DNA of 8,110 nt from Frankiaceae bacterium (GCA_030840515.1 JAVEEJ010000088.1:1-8110); one strand, 5' to 3'. Shown: positions 1 to 5,933, numbered from the stretch's first letter. Notes: a model not told the origin generated them from the letters alone. Made by a program: numbers and translations.

Positions 1-108
1 GACTACCCCGCAGAGCGCTGGATGCGCGAGGCCAAGGTGCTCCAGATCGTCGAGGGCACCAACCAGGTCCAGCGTCTCGTCATCGGCCGCCACCTCGCCA
101 AGAGCTGA
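1..108 (+). CDS. Acyl-CoA dehydrogenase, C-terminal end only
   Basis: The window opens inside a reading frame of 35 codons ending in TGA. It carries the typical C-terminal signature of acyl-CoA dehydrogenases: a tyrosine and arginine-rich helix (YPAERWMREAK), then the IVEGTNQVQR segment and an IGRHLA end. The EGT(N/S)xxQ motif belongs to the C-terminal helical domain, which helps bind FAD across the tetramer. The enzyme would oxidise an acyl-CoA to the 2-enoyl-CoA and pass electrons to ETF. The substrate cannot be told from this fragment. The lysine fermentation route ends in C4 acyl-CoA chemistry, so a link with the kamA/kdd genes is conceivable, but they lie about 2 kb away behind unrelated genes and nothing here shows a link. 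The 5' end lies outside the window. Confidence 0.9.
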   Translation, partial: DYPAERWMREAKVLQIVEGTNQVQRLVIGRHLAKS

Positions 109-118
109 CGCCGGGGTC

Positions 119-159
119 GCCGTACTCGCAACCCCGCTCCGCTTTGTGGCCAGTACGGC
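119..159 (+). terminator. Inverted repeat after acyl-CoA dehydrogenase, possible terminator
   Basis: A perfect 8-bp inverted repeat (GCCGTACT at 119-126 and AGTACGGC at 152-159) encloses a 25-nt loop, starting 10 nt after the stop codon. No U-tract follows, which is common for actinobacterial terminators. The long loop and a competing short stem (CGGGGT 112-117 with ACCCCG 131-136) make the call weak. It could also be a protein-binding site. Confidence 0.3.
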
Positions 160-267
160 TGCGAATTGACCCCCAAACCACAGCCATACCGGCCCTAAAG
201 TGCCGAAGCCGGCGCCCCCCGTCAGGTCCGGGCTCAAGAAGGAGTCAGAGCCTGCCGATGGCCCTCA

Positions 268-433
268 CGTTCGGCCGCGAACTGCGGTCGGACGGCGGGA
301 CACGCTGATCCGGACAGCCCACACCGGCCTTGCAGCCCACACTGCAGGGCACGGAGACAACACGGTCGCCTAGGCCGTCCGGGGAGTGAGTGGCGAGACC
401 GGCTCGTCTTGAGACCGACCCCCGATGGGTCGG
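268..433 (+). promoter_or_regulatory. Candidate structured 5' leader RNA of the small secreted protein gene
   Basis: The stretch 109-454 has no convincing gene. Its second half holds several pairings on the + strand. One is an 11-bp hairpin with two G-U pairs (268-278 with 284-294, loop GAACT). A second is a 9-bp hairpin with one G-U pair (327-335 with 342-350, loop CCCACA). This sits inside a longer stem, 310-315 with 377-382 (CCGGAC/GTCCGG), which continues as 317-319 with 373-375. A third is a perfect 7-bp hairpin (CCGACCC 415-421 with GGGTCGG 427-433) that ends 9 nt before the GGGAG ribosome site. A TAAAGT box at 196-201 could be a -10 element and would give a leader of roughly 245 nt. 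Stems on this scale can arise by chance in GC-rich DNA. I could not match the region to a known class: it lacks the GACAGCTAAC-like core of ydaO (c-di-AMP) riboswitches. A cis-regulatory leader or an sRNA are both possible. Confidence 0.35.
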
Positions 434-454
434 ACGACGGACGGGAGTCACCTG

Positions 455-694
455 GTGCGTACGTCTCAACACCCCACGGCGGGGCGTACGGCGCTCGGAC
501 TGGCCCTCGTGGCCGGAATGGCGCTGTACATCGCGCCGAGTGTGGCGTCGGCTCAGCCGGCGTCGCACACGGTCCGCACGGTCACCGTGCCGAGCGGGCA
601 GGCCGCAGCGCCGAACCAGGCCGTCAAGGTCCGGATCGGTGAGGCAGTCGCTTACGTCCGCAACGCGGACGGCACGATCCGTCGGGTCCGCTAG
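455..694 (+). CDS. Small secreted basic protein, unknown function
   Basis: This is a 79-residue protein that I do not recognise. The GTG at 455 is chosen because GGGAG at 443-447 lies 7 nt upstream. An in-frame ATG at 425 falls inside a predicted hairpin and lacks a ribosome site. Residues 1-11 form a short n-region with two arginines, and about 13-27 form a hydrophobic core (ALGLALVAGMALYIA). VASA at 30-33 followed by Gln gives a likely Sec signal-peptidase I site, leaving a mature chain of about 46 residues. That chain has no cysteine, has seven Arg/Lys against two acidic residues, and ends in a basic tail (IRRVR). Codon third positions are nearly all G/C, which supports real coding. It could bind cell-wall polymers or be a secreted peptide, but neither is shown. 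It stands alone, with a regulator gene starting 82 nt later and a possibly structured leader upstream. Confidence 0.7.
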   Translation: MRTSQHPTAGRTALGLALVAGMALYIAPSVASAQPASHTVRTVTVPSGQAAAPNQAVKVRIGEAVAYVRNADGTIRRVR

Positions 695-723
695 GACCTG
701 GCGGCTCGTGCAGGGGCGTCGCC

Positions 724-746
724 CCCCGTGTCCTCATGAGGCGGGG
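724..746 (+). promoter_or_regulatory. Palindrome upstream of the Lrp-family gene, possible operator
   Basis: A perfect 10-bp palindrome, CCTCATGAGG (732-741), is flanked by CCCC (724-727) and GGGG (743-746). It ends 22 bp before the putative -10 box of the downstream regulator. Lrp/AsnC proteins often control their own promoters through short palindromic sites, so an autoregulatory operator is plausible. The same symmetry, together with the small GGGGC/GCCCC hairpin at 713-725, could instead terminate the upstream small gene. Confidence 0.3.
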
Positions 747-763
747 TGCGGCGCCTTCTGCGT

Positions 764-776
764 TAGCGTGCCCGCC
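764..776 (+). promoter_or_regulatory. -10 box of a probable leaderless promoter for the Lrp/AsnC gene
   Basis: TAGCGT at 764-769 fits the TAnnnT -10 consensus. It is followed by exactly 7 nt and then the GTG at 777, so transcription would begin at or next to the start codon. No Shine-Dalgarno sequence precedes the GTG, in line with leaderless translation. No good -35 is visible. Confidence 0.45.
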
Positions 777-1217
777 GTGGAAGAACTCGACTGCCAGATC
801 GTCCGGCTGCTCGCCGGCGATGGGCGCATGAGCTACACCGATCTGGCGAAGTCCACCGGACTGTCGACCAGCGCGGTTCATCAGCGTGTACGCCGACTCG
901 AGCAGCGTGGCGTGATCAGCGGGTACGCCGCCCTGACCGACCCGGTCGCGCTCGGCCTGCCGCTCACCGCCTTCGTGTCGATCAAGCCGATCGACCCTGC
1001 GGCGCCCGATGACGCCCCGGAACGGCTGTCCCACCTCGACGCGATCGAGGCCTGCCACTCCGTGGCGGGGGAGGAGTCCTACATCCTCAAGGTCCGGGTG
1101 GCGGGGCCGGCCGAGCTCGAGGTGCTGCTGCAGGAGATCCGCGCGGCGGCCAACGTCAGCACCAGGACCACCGTCGTGCTGAGCACCCCTTACGAAGGGC
1201 GACCGCCAGCGGTCTGA
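777..1217 (+). CDS. Lrp/AsnC family transcriptional regulator
   Basis: This 146-residue protein has the standard Lrp/AsnC size and layout. Residues 1-50 start with the typical LDxxIVRLLAxDGRMSYTDLA pattern and hold the winged helix-turn-helix, with STGLSTSAVHQRVRRLEQRGVI as the turn and recognition helix. Residues about 60-140 form the RAM (amino-acid-binding) domain, with the AGEESYILKV strand and a final STRTTVVLST strand. Such proteins form dimers or octamers and respond to amino acids. The GTG at 777 is chosen because it follows a -10 box by 7 nt and puts the helix-turn-helix at the usual distance. An in-frame GTG at 768 would overlap that box, and the much longer upstream open frame overlaps the small secreted gene and shows no homology. 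The ligand is unknown. Lysine or beta-lysine is an attractive guess because kamA and kdd are nearby, but a CAP-protein gene lies between them. Confidence 0.9.
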   Translation: MEELDCQIVRLLAGDGRMSYTDLAKSTGLSTSAVHQRVRRLEQRGVISGYAALTDPVALGLPLTAFVSIKPIDPAAPDDAPERLSHLDAIEACHSVAGEESYILKVRVAGPAELEVLLQEIRAAANVSTRTTVVLSTPYEGRPPAV

Positions 1218-1229
1218 GATACCCGCATT

Positions 1230-1252
1230 TGTGACCGTGCGTAGTCGTCACA
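1230..1252 (+). promoter_or_regulatory. Inverted repeat in the Lrp/CAP-protein intergenic region
   Basis: TGTGAC (1230-1235) and GTCACA (1247-1252) form a perfect 6-bp inverted repeat with an 11-nt spacer, 12 nt after the regulator's stop. It resembles CRP/GlxR half-sites, but the spacing is too wide for that consensus (TGTGA-N6-TCACA). It could be a terminator stem or an operator for the secreted CAP gene. The rest of 1218-1425 holds two more small symmetries (TTTCG 1264-1268 with CGAAA 1274-1278; GGGGA 1346-1350 with TCCCC 1361-1365) and no convincing -35/-10 pair. Confidence 0.25.
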
Positions 1253-1425
1253 CAAGTCTGGCGTTTCGAATCGCGAAAACAGCGCGCGTCGGTTGGCGAT
1301 CACGTCCCACTTCATGACACGGTGGGGCAGTTCGCTCGGACGCTAGGGGAGACGTCCGCTTCCCCGCAGTGCCTGCTCTCGACAGTGTCCTTTCCGCGCG
1401 CCCGACCCAAAGGATCCACTTCTCC

Positions 1426-2109
1426 GTGCTTCGTGTTGCCTTGCGCGCTCCTGCGCGCGTCCTTGTCCTTGTCCTGATCACCCTCGCCGGCCTCGTCGTC
1501 GGCGTCGCACCAGCCTCTGCCTCGGCCAGCGGTGACCTGGTGAGCTACACCAACTCGGCTCGAGCCGACCACGGTCTGCGCCACCTGAGCGTGGCGGCTG
1601 ACCTGTCGCGTCTGGCACAGGAGCACGCCTCCTGGATGGCCTCGCACCGCAGCCTGGAGCACACCAGCGGGCTGGGGAGCAAGGTCTGCTGCTGGCAGAA
1701 GGTGGGCGAGAACGTGGGCTACGGCTCGTCCGCCCGGGCGATCTTCAACGCGTTCATGGGCTCCTCGAGCCACCGCTCCAACATCTTGTCGGCCGGCTTC
1801 ACGCAGATCGGGGTCGGTGCAGCGCGAGCCAGCGACGGCTACCTCTACGTCGACCAGGTCTTCCGGCTGCCCAACGGGGCGAGCGCTCCGTCGTCGAGCT
1901 ACACGGCCCCCCGTGCCAGCCGGTCGGGCACCCGCACCCCGTTGCGGGTGAGCGCCCAGGCGTCCGCCCCGATGGTGCGCAGCGCGGGGCAGCTCCGGCT
2001 CGTGAAGCTGTCCCACCGGGTGGGCAGCATCCAGGTCGACCGAGCGCCCGATCCGCTGCGGCGAGGCGTGCTGTGGGTCCAGACCATGGCCCGAGTCACC
2101 TCGAAGTAG
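1426..2109 (+). CDS. Secreted CAP (SCP/PR-1-like) domain protein
   Basis: This 227-residue protein belongs to the bacterial CAP superfamily of exported proteins, which have varied and mostly unknown roles at the cell surface. A Sec signal peptide covers residues 1-34, with arginines at 3, 7 and 11, the hydrophobic stretch VLVLVLITLAGLVVGVAP, and an ASASA cleavage site. The CAP domain spans about 36-148. It has the opening NSARADHGL, the cavity histidine in LEHTS (H79), the glutamate in GENVGYG (E95), and HRSNIL with the second histidine (H116). It closes with a YVDQVF strand. An adjacent cysteine pair (C88, C89) precedes the GENVG motif. Residues 149-227 are a Ser/Ala/Arg-rich tail without a recognised domain. 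The GTG at 1426 is preferred because AAAGGA (1409-1414) lies 11 nt upstream and the signal peptide then has a normal n-region. A GTG at 1369 would add 19 residues. The stop codon lies 4 bp from that of the convergent kamA. Confidence 0.85.
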   Translation: MLRVALRAPARVLVLVLITLAGLVVGVAPASASASGDLVSYTNSARADHGLRHLSVAADLSRLAQEHASWMASHRSLEHTSGLGSKVCCWQKVGENVGYGSSARAIFNAFMGSSSHRSNILSAGFTQIGVGAARASDGYLYVDQVFRLPNGASAPSSSYTAPRASRSGTRTPLRVSAQASAPMVRSAGQLRLVKLSHRVGSIQVDRAPDPLRRGVLWVQTMARVTSK

Positions 2110-2113
2110 CGGC

Positions 2114-3493
2114 TCAGCTGACGAGCGCCCCCTCGCGCTCCCGCTGCGAGGCCCACCAGGCCTGACCCTCCGGGGGCAGCGAACTGATCGGGTCGTAGTA
2201 GGCATAGCGCCGCGTCAGGGCGTCGGCGTCGTCGCGCTCGACCGAAGTCCGGTAGTTCTTCGTCCAGTAGCTGATGCCGCGGACCTCGTCGTACTCGTCC
2301 AGCTGATGCACCCAGCGCTTGCCGACATAGGGCACGTCGCACACGATCCGCGGTGTCGCGAACCCGGGCAGGTATCCCATGATCGCGTGCTGCAGCCGCT
2401 GCGCCTCGGCGACCGAAACCCGCCAGTGCTCCGAGCCCGGGATCATGTCGCACATGTAGAAGTAGTAGGGCAGGATCCCCGCCTCGTCCTGCAACGCGAA
2501 GCACAGGTCGAGCAGGTCCTTGGGGGTCGCGTTCACCCCGCGCAGCAACACTCCTTGGTTGCGCACGTCGCGGATGCCGGTCTCGAGCATCGCCTGCGCT
2601 GCCTTCGCCACCAGCGGCGTGAGCTGCTGTGCCGCGTTGACGTGGGTGTGGATCGCGATCGAGACACCGCGCGAACGGGCGACGGTCGCGAGCCGCGTCA
2701 TGCCGGCCCGCACCTCGTCCGACAGCCAATGCTGCGGCAGGCCCATCAAAGCCTTGGTGGCAAGGCGAATGTCGCGGACGGACTCGATCTCGAGCAGCCG
2801 CGCGACGAACGACTCGAGCCGCGGCCAGGGCATGTTCGCCACATCGCCGCCGGAGACCACGACGTCGCGCACCCCCGGTGTGCGCTGCAAGTAGCTGATC
2901 ATCGCGTCCAGCCGGTCCACCGGCTTGAGGTCGAACTTGTGCTTGGCCACCTGCGGCGTGGAGTTGCCGACGAGGTCCATGCGCGTGCAGTGGCCGCAGT
3001 ACTGCGGACATGTGCTGAGCAGCTCGGCGAGCACCTTGGTGGGGTAGCGGTGGGTCAATCCCTCCACCGCCCACATCTCGGCCTCGTGCAGCGAGTCGCG
3101 CTCGGCATGCGGGTGGCTCGGCCAGTCGGGGTCACGGTCGGAGAGCGCCGGCAGCATGTAGCGGCGCACGGGGTCGGCGAGCATGGCCTCGTCGGTGGGC
3201 ACCGCGTCGGGGACCATGGTGTTGACCATCTGCGGGGGCAGCAGGATCGACATGGTCGCCCGCTCGGCCTGGTCGCGCTCGACGTCCTCGTAGAAGGCGT
3301 CGGTCAGCAGGTCGCCGTACACGTCGCGCAGCTGTTTGACGTTCTTCACGCAGTGGGCACGCTGCCACTGCACGTCCTCCCACTCGGCGGGCGTCACGTC
3401 CCGGTATCCCGGGAGCCGGGTCCAGTCGGGCTCGACGAGCGGGCGGTGCGCGTAGGCGTAGGGCTGACCATCCATGGCTGGCCGACTTTCCAT
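2114..3493 (-). CDS. kamA: L-lysine 2,3-aminomutase (radical SAM, PLP-dependent, KamA family)
   Basis: KamA interconverts L-lysine and L-beta-lysine using a [4Fe-4S] cluster, S-adenosylmethionine and PLP; it is the first step of lysine fermentation and also of beta-lysine synthesis. In this 459-residue form the cluster cysteines are C162, C166 and C169 (CPQYCGHC, the CX3CX2C motif). They are followed by R171, equivalent to the arginine that holds the substrate carboxylate. LTHRYP (146-151) and SGGD (214-217) are also family hallmarks. Two aspartates that bind the lysine epsilon-amino group appear conserved (D349 in YMCDM, D386 in VCDVP), which favours lysine as substrate. The PLP lysine is probably K392, but the usual APGGGGK motif reads VPYVGK and is one residue shorter. 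The protein exceeds the clostridial enzyme (about 416 residues) through N- and C-terminal additions. The ATG at 3493 is preferred because TACTAT (3506-3501) lies 7 nt upstream. An ATG at 3502 would add MSS but has no ribosome site at usable spacing. Confidence 0.88.
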   Translation of the reverse strand: MESRPAMDGQPYAYAHRPLVEPDWTRLPGYRDVTPAEWEDVQWQRAHCVKNVKQLRDVYGDLLTDAFYEDVERDQAERATMSILLPPQMVNTMVPDAVPTDEAMLADPVRRYMLPALSDRDPDWPSHPHAERDSLHEAEMWAVEGLTHRYPTKVLAELLSTCPQYCGHCTRMDLVGNSTPQVAKHKFDLKPVDRLDAMISYLQRTPGVRDVVVSGGDVANMPWPRLESFVARLLEIESVRDIRLATKALMGLPQHWLSDEVRAGMTRLATVARSRGVSIAIHTHVNAAQQLTPLVAKAAQAMLETGIRDVRNQGVLLRGVNATPKDLLDLCFALQDEAGILPYYFYMCDMIPGSEHWRVSVAEAQRLQHAIMGYLPGFATPRIVCDVPYVGKRWVHQLDEYDEVRGISYWTKNYRTSVERDDADALTRRYAYYDPISSLPPEGQAWWASQREREGALVS

Positions 3494-3500
3494 GCTCGAC

Positions 3501-3506
3501 ATAGTA
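3501..3506 (-). promoter_or_regulatory. -10 box of a probable leaderless kamA promoter
   Basis: Read on the minus strand, TACTAT is a 5/6 match to TATAAT and lies 7 nt from the ATG at 3493. This matches the spacing at the other leaderless genes in the window. The same bases overlap a CATAGT box (3500-3505) that could serve the divergent kdd gene. No strong -35 is seen on either strand. Confidence 0.45.
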
Positions 3507-3521
3507 CGGGAGCATCTCCCG
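3507..3521. promoter_or_regulatory. Inverted repeat in the kamA-kdd control region, candidate operator
   Basis: CGGGAG-CAT-CTCCCG is a perfect inverted repeat with 6-bp arms and a 3-bp centre. It directly abuts the kamA -10 box, so it would lie in that promoter's -35/-10 spacer, and it is upstream of the kdd ribosome site. A regulator bound here could act on both divergent genes. As RNA it could also form a short hairpin in a kdd leader. Confidence 0.4.
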
Positions 3522-3555
3522 TCAGGAGAGCACCACGACGGAAGGTTTCCAGGAA

Positions 3556-4593
3556 ATGACGGACCGGACGGGAACGAGTACGGCGAACTCGGCCATCGGG
3601 TTGCACCGCGTGCTCACTCCCGCGGGGGTCCTGCCCCAGGCCGCCGACCGGCTGGACGCCTCGCCCGTGTGCGGACCTGACGAGGTCGTGATCGCGGTCG
3701 AGCGGCTCAACCTGGACGCGGCGTCCTTCCGTCAGCTCTCCGAGGTGCACGCGGGAGACGGCTCAGCGGTGCGGTCAGCGGTGCTCGGAATCGTCGCCGA
3801 CCGCGGCAAGATGCAGAACCCGGTGACCGGGTCCGGCGGGATGCTCGTCGGGACGGTCGCCGAGGTGGGACCCGCCTCGCCGCTGGGGCTCTCGGTAGGG
3901 GACCGGGTCGCGACCCTGGTCTCCCTGACCCTCACCCCTTTGCGGATCACCGACGGGCTGGCCGACTGGGACGGCTTGTCGGAGCAGGTCCCGTGCGCGG
4001 GTACGGCGGTGCTGTTCGCACGGTCGATTGCGGCTCGCCTCCCGGATGACCTGTCACCGGAGCTGGCGCTGGCCGTCATGGACGTGTGCGGTGCGCCCGC
4101 GCTGACCGCGCGCGTCGTGTCGTCCTACCCGTCCCCCCGCGTGCTGGTCATCGGGGGAGGGGGCAAGAGCGGCTCGCTGTCCCTGGCGGCGGCGCGGCGG
4201 GCCGGGGCGTCCTCCTGCGTTGCGGTGGTCCCGACCGAGCGCGAAGCGGCCGCGCTGCGGGCGGCTGGCCTCGCCGACGACGTCGTGGTCTGCGATGCGC
4301 GTGACCCGGTGGCCCTGGCCGCGGCGGTGGGGGAGCCGGCTGACGTGACTGTGGTGTGCGTCGACGTTCCTGGATGTGAGGGCGCGTCGATCCTCGCGAC
4401 CGCGGGCGGCGGAACGGTCATCTTCTTCTCGATGGCGACGTCCTTCGCGGCAGCGGCGCTCGGCGCGGAGGGGCTCGCGGCGGACGTGACGATGCTGATC
4501 GGAAACGGCTATGTACCGGGCCATTCCGAGCTCGCGCTGGACCTGCTCCGCTCGAGCTCCGGTGTGCGGGCGCTGTTCGAGGCGCGGCTGTGA
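3556..4593 (+). CDS. kdd: L-erythro-3,5-diaminohexanoate dehydrogenase
   Basis: Kdd oxidatively deaminates (3S,5S)-3,5-diaminohexanoate to (5S)-5-amino-3-oxohexanoate with NAD(P)+, releasing ammonia (EC 1.4.1.11). It is the third step of lysine fermentation, after KamA and beta-lysine 5,6-aminomutase. The 345-residue length fits the family. Hallmarks are the N-terminal GLHRVLTPAGVLPQAADRLD (15-34), LNLDAASF (51-58) and KMQNPVTGSGGMLVGTV (85-101). A Rossmann dinucleotide loop VIGGGGKSGSL lies at 198-208, and the late segment FFSMATSFAAAALGAEG at 290-306 is followed by DVTMLIGNGY. The ATG at 3556 follows GGAAGG (3540-3545) by 10 nt. The gene is divergent from kamA across a 62-bp region, a classic arrangement for co-regulated pathway genes. 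kamD, kamE, kce and kal are not in the window, so the pathway must be completed elsewhere if it runs. The convergent Asp-box gene ends 8 bp away. Confidence 0.88.
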   Translation: MTDRTGTSTANSAIGLHRVLTPAGVLPQAADRLDASPVCGPDEVVIAVERLNLDAASFRQLSEVHAGDGSAVRSAVLGIVADRGKMQNPVTGSGGMLVGTVAEVGPASPLGLSVGDRVATLVSLTLTPLRITDGLADWDGLSEQVPCAGTAVLFARSIAARLPDDLSPELALAVMDVCGAPALTARVVSSYPSPRVLVIGGGGKSGSLSLAAARRAGASSCVAVVPTEREAAALRAAGLADDVVVCDARDPVALAAAVGEPADVTVVCVDVPGCEGASILATAGGGTVIFFSMATSFAAAALGAEGLAADVTMLIGNGYVPGHSELALDLLRSSSGVRALFEARL

Positions 4594-4601
4594 GGTAGCG
4601 G

Positions 4602-5858
4602 TCAGCGGCTCGCGGTGGAGCGGAAGACGACTCCGGTCGGATAAGGACCCTTGGGCACGCCCGCCGTCGACGGGGTCGTGGCCGCGACGACGGCGTAGAT
4701 GTGTCCGTCCCGCGCGATGCGCGTGGAGATGAAGTCGAGCAGCTCACGGTTCTGGCCGGGTGGGCAGAGCACACCGAGCGAGCAGATGCCCTGGGTGTGG
4801 ATCGGCTCGCCGAGCGGTCGGACCCGGGCAACGTGCGGCCTGGCGGTGGTGGCGCCCGTCACCCGCGCGACCTCGGCCCACCAACGCTGAGTGTCGGACG
4901 AGACGCTGGTCTCGCCGCGCAAGTAGACCAGCGCTAGCTCGCCGGCACGACCCCCCTCGATGGCGCCGAAGGCGCTGCCTCCTGTGCCAGCGCTCAGGTT
5001 GACCCCGCCCGACCAGGTCTTGCCTCTGTCGCGGCTGACGTAGAGCCAGGCGCCCAGCACGCTGCCGCGCAGCTCGTGCGCCAGCACGTAGACGTTGCCT
5101 GCCCGGTCGGTCGTGAGCCAGCTGAACCCGTTCTCGGTCGAGGCGGGCGAGACGAGGTAGGTGGCGAACTGGTCGAACGCGCCGGGCACGCGGCGGGTCA
5201 CGTACAGGCCCGTGTCGTGCTGCTTGAGCACGTAGAGCGTCCCGTCGGGGGCGGTGGCGATGTTCTGCACGACGAGGCCGACCGCCTCCGGCGGCCCGAG
5301 CCCCCCGTCGGCCGTCCCCACGTTCATGAGCTCGGGGCTGCCGAAGCTCCGGCCTCCGTCGTTCGAGATGTACAGATACGCCGCGTCGGCGACACCGCGG
5401 GTCACGACGAAGACGGTGTTGCCGTGATGGGCGACCCACGGACGGTCGTAGACGTCGTTGAGGATGCTGGTCGAGGTCCAGGTCGCACCGAGGTCGGTGC
5501 TGCGGTGGACGAGCACGCCGTCGCCCTGCAGGCTCAGGTCGGCCGCGACCAGCGTGTGGTCGTCGAGCCAGATGATGTCGAAGTCGGCGCCACCCTTCTT
5601 CGGGAACACCGGGTTGAGGGCGCGGTAGTGCCCTCCGCCGTCCGTCGAGAGGTAAAGCCGGCTGGGGTTGGCCCCGCCCCCGGTCACCATCACGTTGCGG
5701 CCGTTGGGCGACACCGCGAGGCTCGGCTCCCCACCGAGGGACGGCAGCACGTTCACCGAGTAGGGCCGCACGTCGGCGGGTCGGGATCCGGCGGTCGCCA
5801 CAGCCGACGTCGCGAGTGCGACAAGCGCGGCGGCCATCGCCACGAGGGGTCTGCGCAC
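4602..5858 (-). CDS. Secreted Asp-box (sialidase/BNR-like) beta-propeller protein
   Basis: This is a 418-residue exported protein. Residues 1-23 form a Sec signal peptide, with VRRP, the core LVAMAAALVALATSAV and ATAG at the likely cleavage site. At least four Asp-box motifs (S-x-D-x-G-x-x-W/F) are visible: STDGGGHY at 71-78, STDLGATW at 120-127, SNDGGRSF at 165-172 and SRDRGKTW at 275-282. These mark the turns of a sialidase-type or BNR beta-propeller. A two-cysteine segment, QGICSLGVLC, with C359 and C365 precedes a conserved-looking NRELLDF. I cannot identify the sialidase arginine triad or FRIP motif, so glycosidase activity is not supported. A binding or structural propeller is as likely. 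The GTG at 5858 is chosen because AAGGGA lies 6 nt upstream and the signal peptide begins there. The open frame extends 54 codons further but reads as basic non-coding sequence and would overlap the divergent neighbour. Confidence 0.8.
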   Translation of the reverse strand: MRRPLVAMAAALVALATSAVATAGSRPADVRPYSVNVLPSLGGEPSLAVSPNGRNVMVTGGGANPSRLYLSTDGGGHYRALNPVFPKKGGADFDIIWLDDHTLVAADLSLQGDGVLVHRSTDLGATWTSTSILNDVYDRPWVAHHGNTVFVVTRGVADAAYLYISNDGGRSFGSPELMNVGTADGGLGPPEAVGLVVQNIATAPDGTLYVLKQHDTGLYVTRRVPGAFDQFATYLVSPASTENGFSWLTTDRAGNVYVLAHELRGSVLGAWLYVSRDRGKTWSGGVNLSAGTGGSAFGAIEGGRAGELALVYLRGETSVSSDTQRWWAEVARVTGATTARPHVARVRPLGEPIHTQGICSLGVLCPPGQNRELLDFISTRIARDGHIYAVVAATTPSTAGVPKGPYPTGVVFRSTASR

Positions 5859-5933
5859 GGGTGGTCCCTTCCGTCTTCGGCTTCGCCTACCTTTCTGTAC
5901 GTAGGAACGGGTCCGGGGTAACGCCGACGAGGA
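5859..5933. promoter_or_regulatory. Divergent intergenic region between propeller and spermidine-synthase-like genes
   Basis: These 75 bp must hold both promoters. An inverted repeat CCTAC-N10-GTAGG lies at 5886-5905 and contains a TACGTA palindrome (5898-5903). TACCTT at 5888-5893 is a possible -10 for the rightward gene. The leftward ribosome site AAGGGA is at 5870-5865. No clear -35 is seen for either direction. Confidence 0.3.

Noticed and set aside
200..433. c-di-AMP (ydaO) riboswitch or 6C RNA in the leader of the small secreted gene
   Set aside because: The GACAGCTAAC-like core and GGGGTGAATC segment of ydaO are not found, and the C-rich runs do not sit in paired hairpin loops as in 6C RNA. 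Only an unclassified structured leader is claimed.
390..776. Upstream extension of the Lrp/AsnC reading frame
   Set aside because: It overlaps the small secreted gene in another frame, reads as Arg/Ser-rich noise, and the regulator has normal length from the GTG at 777.
1213..1245. CTGAGATACCCGC reminiscent of a TPP riboswitch core
   Set aside because: The partner elements (an upstream GGGGxGC-type stem and the ACCTGATC segment) are missing, the motif straddles the Lrp stop codon, and no thiamine gene follows.
1230..1252. CRP/GlxR binding site
   Set aside because: The half-sites TGTGA and TCACA are present, but they are 13 bp apart instead of 6.
1312..2205. Minus-strand open frame opposite the CAP protein
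   Set aside because: The + frame has the signal peptide, CAP motifs and G/C third positions through to its stop, so the minus frame is a shadow.
2306..3559. Long open frame on the + strand opposite kamA (417 codons)
   Set aside because: It is antisense to a well-supported radical SAM enzyme, has no recognisable domain, and is the kind of open frame that GC-rich coding DNA produces on its complement.
3556..4593. Zinc-type alcohol dehydrogenase or quinone oxidoreductase instead of Kdd
   Set aside because: The Rossmann loop alone would allow it, but the LTPAGVLPQAADRLD, QNPVTGSGGM and FFSMATSF-ALGAEG segments fit 3,5-diaminohexanoate dehydrogenase, and kamA is adjacent.
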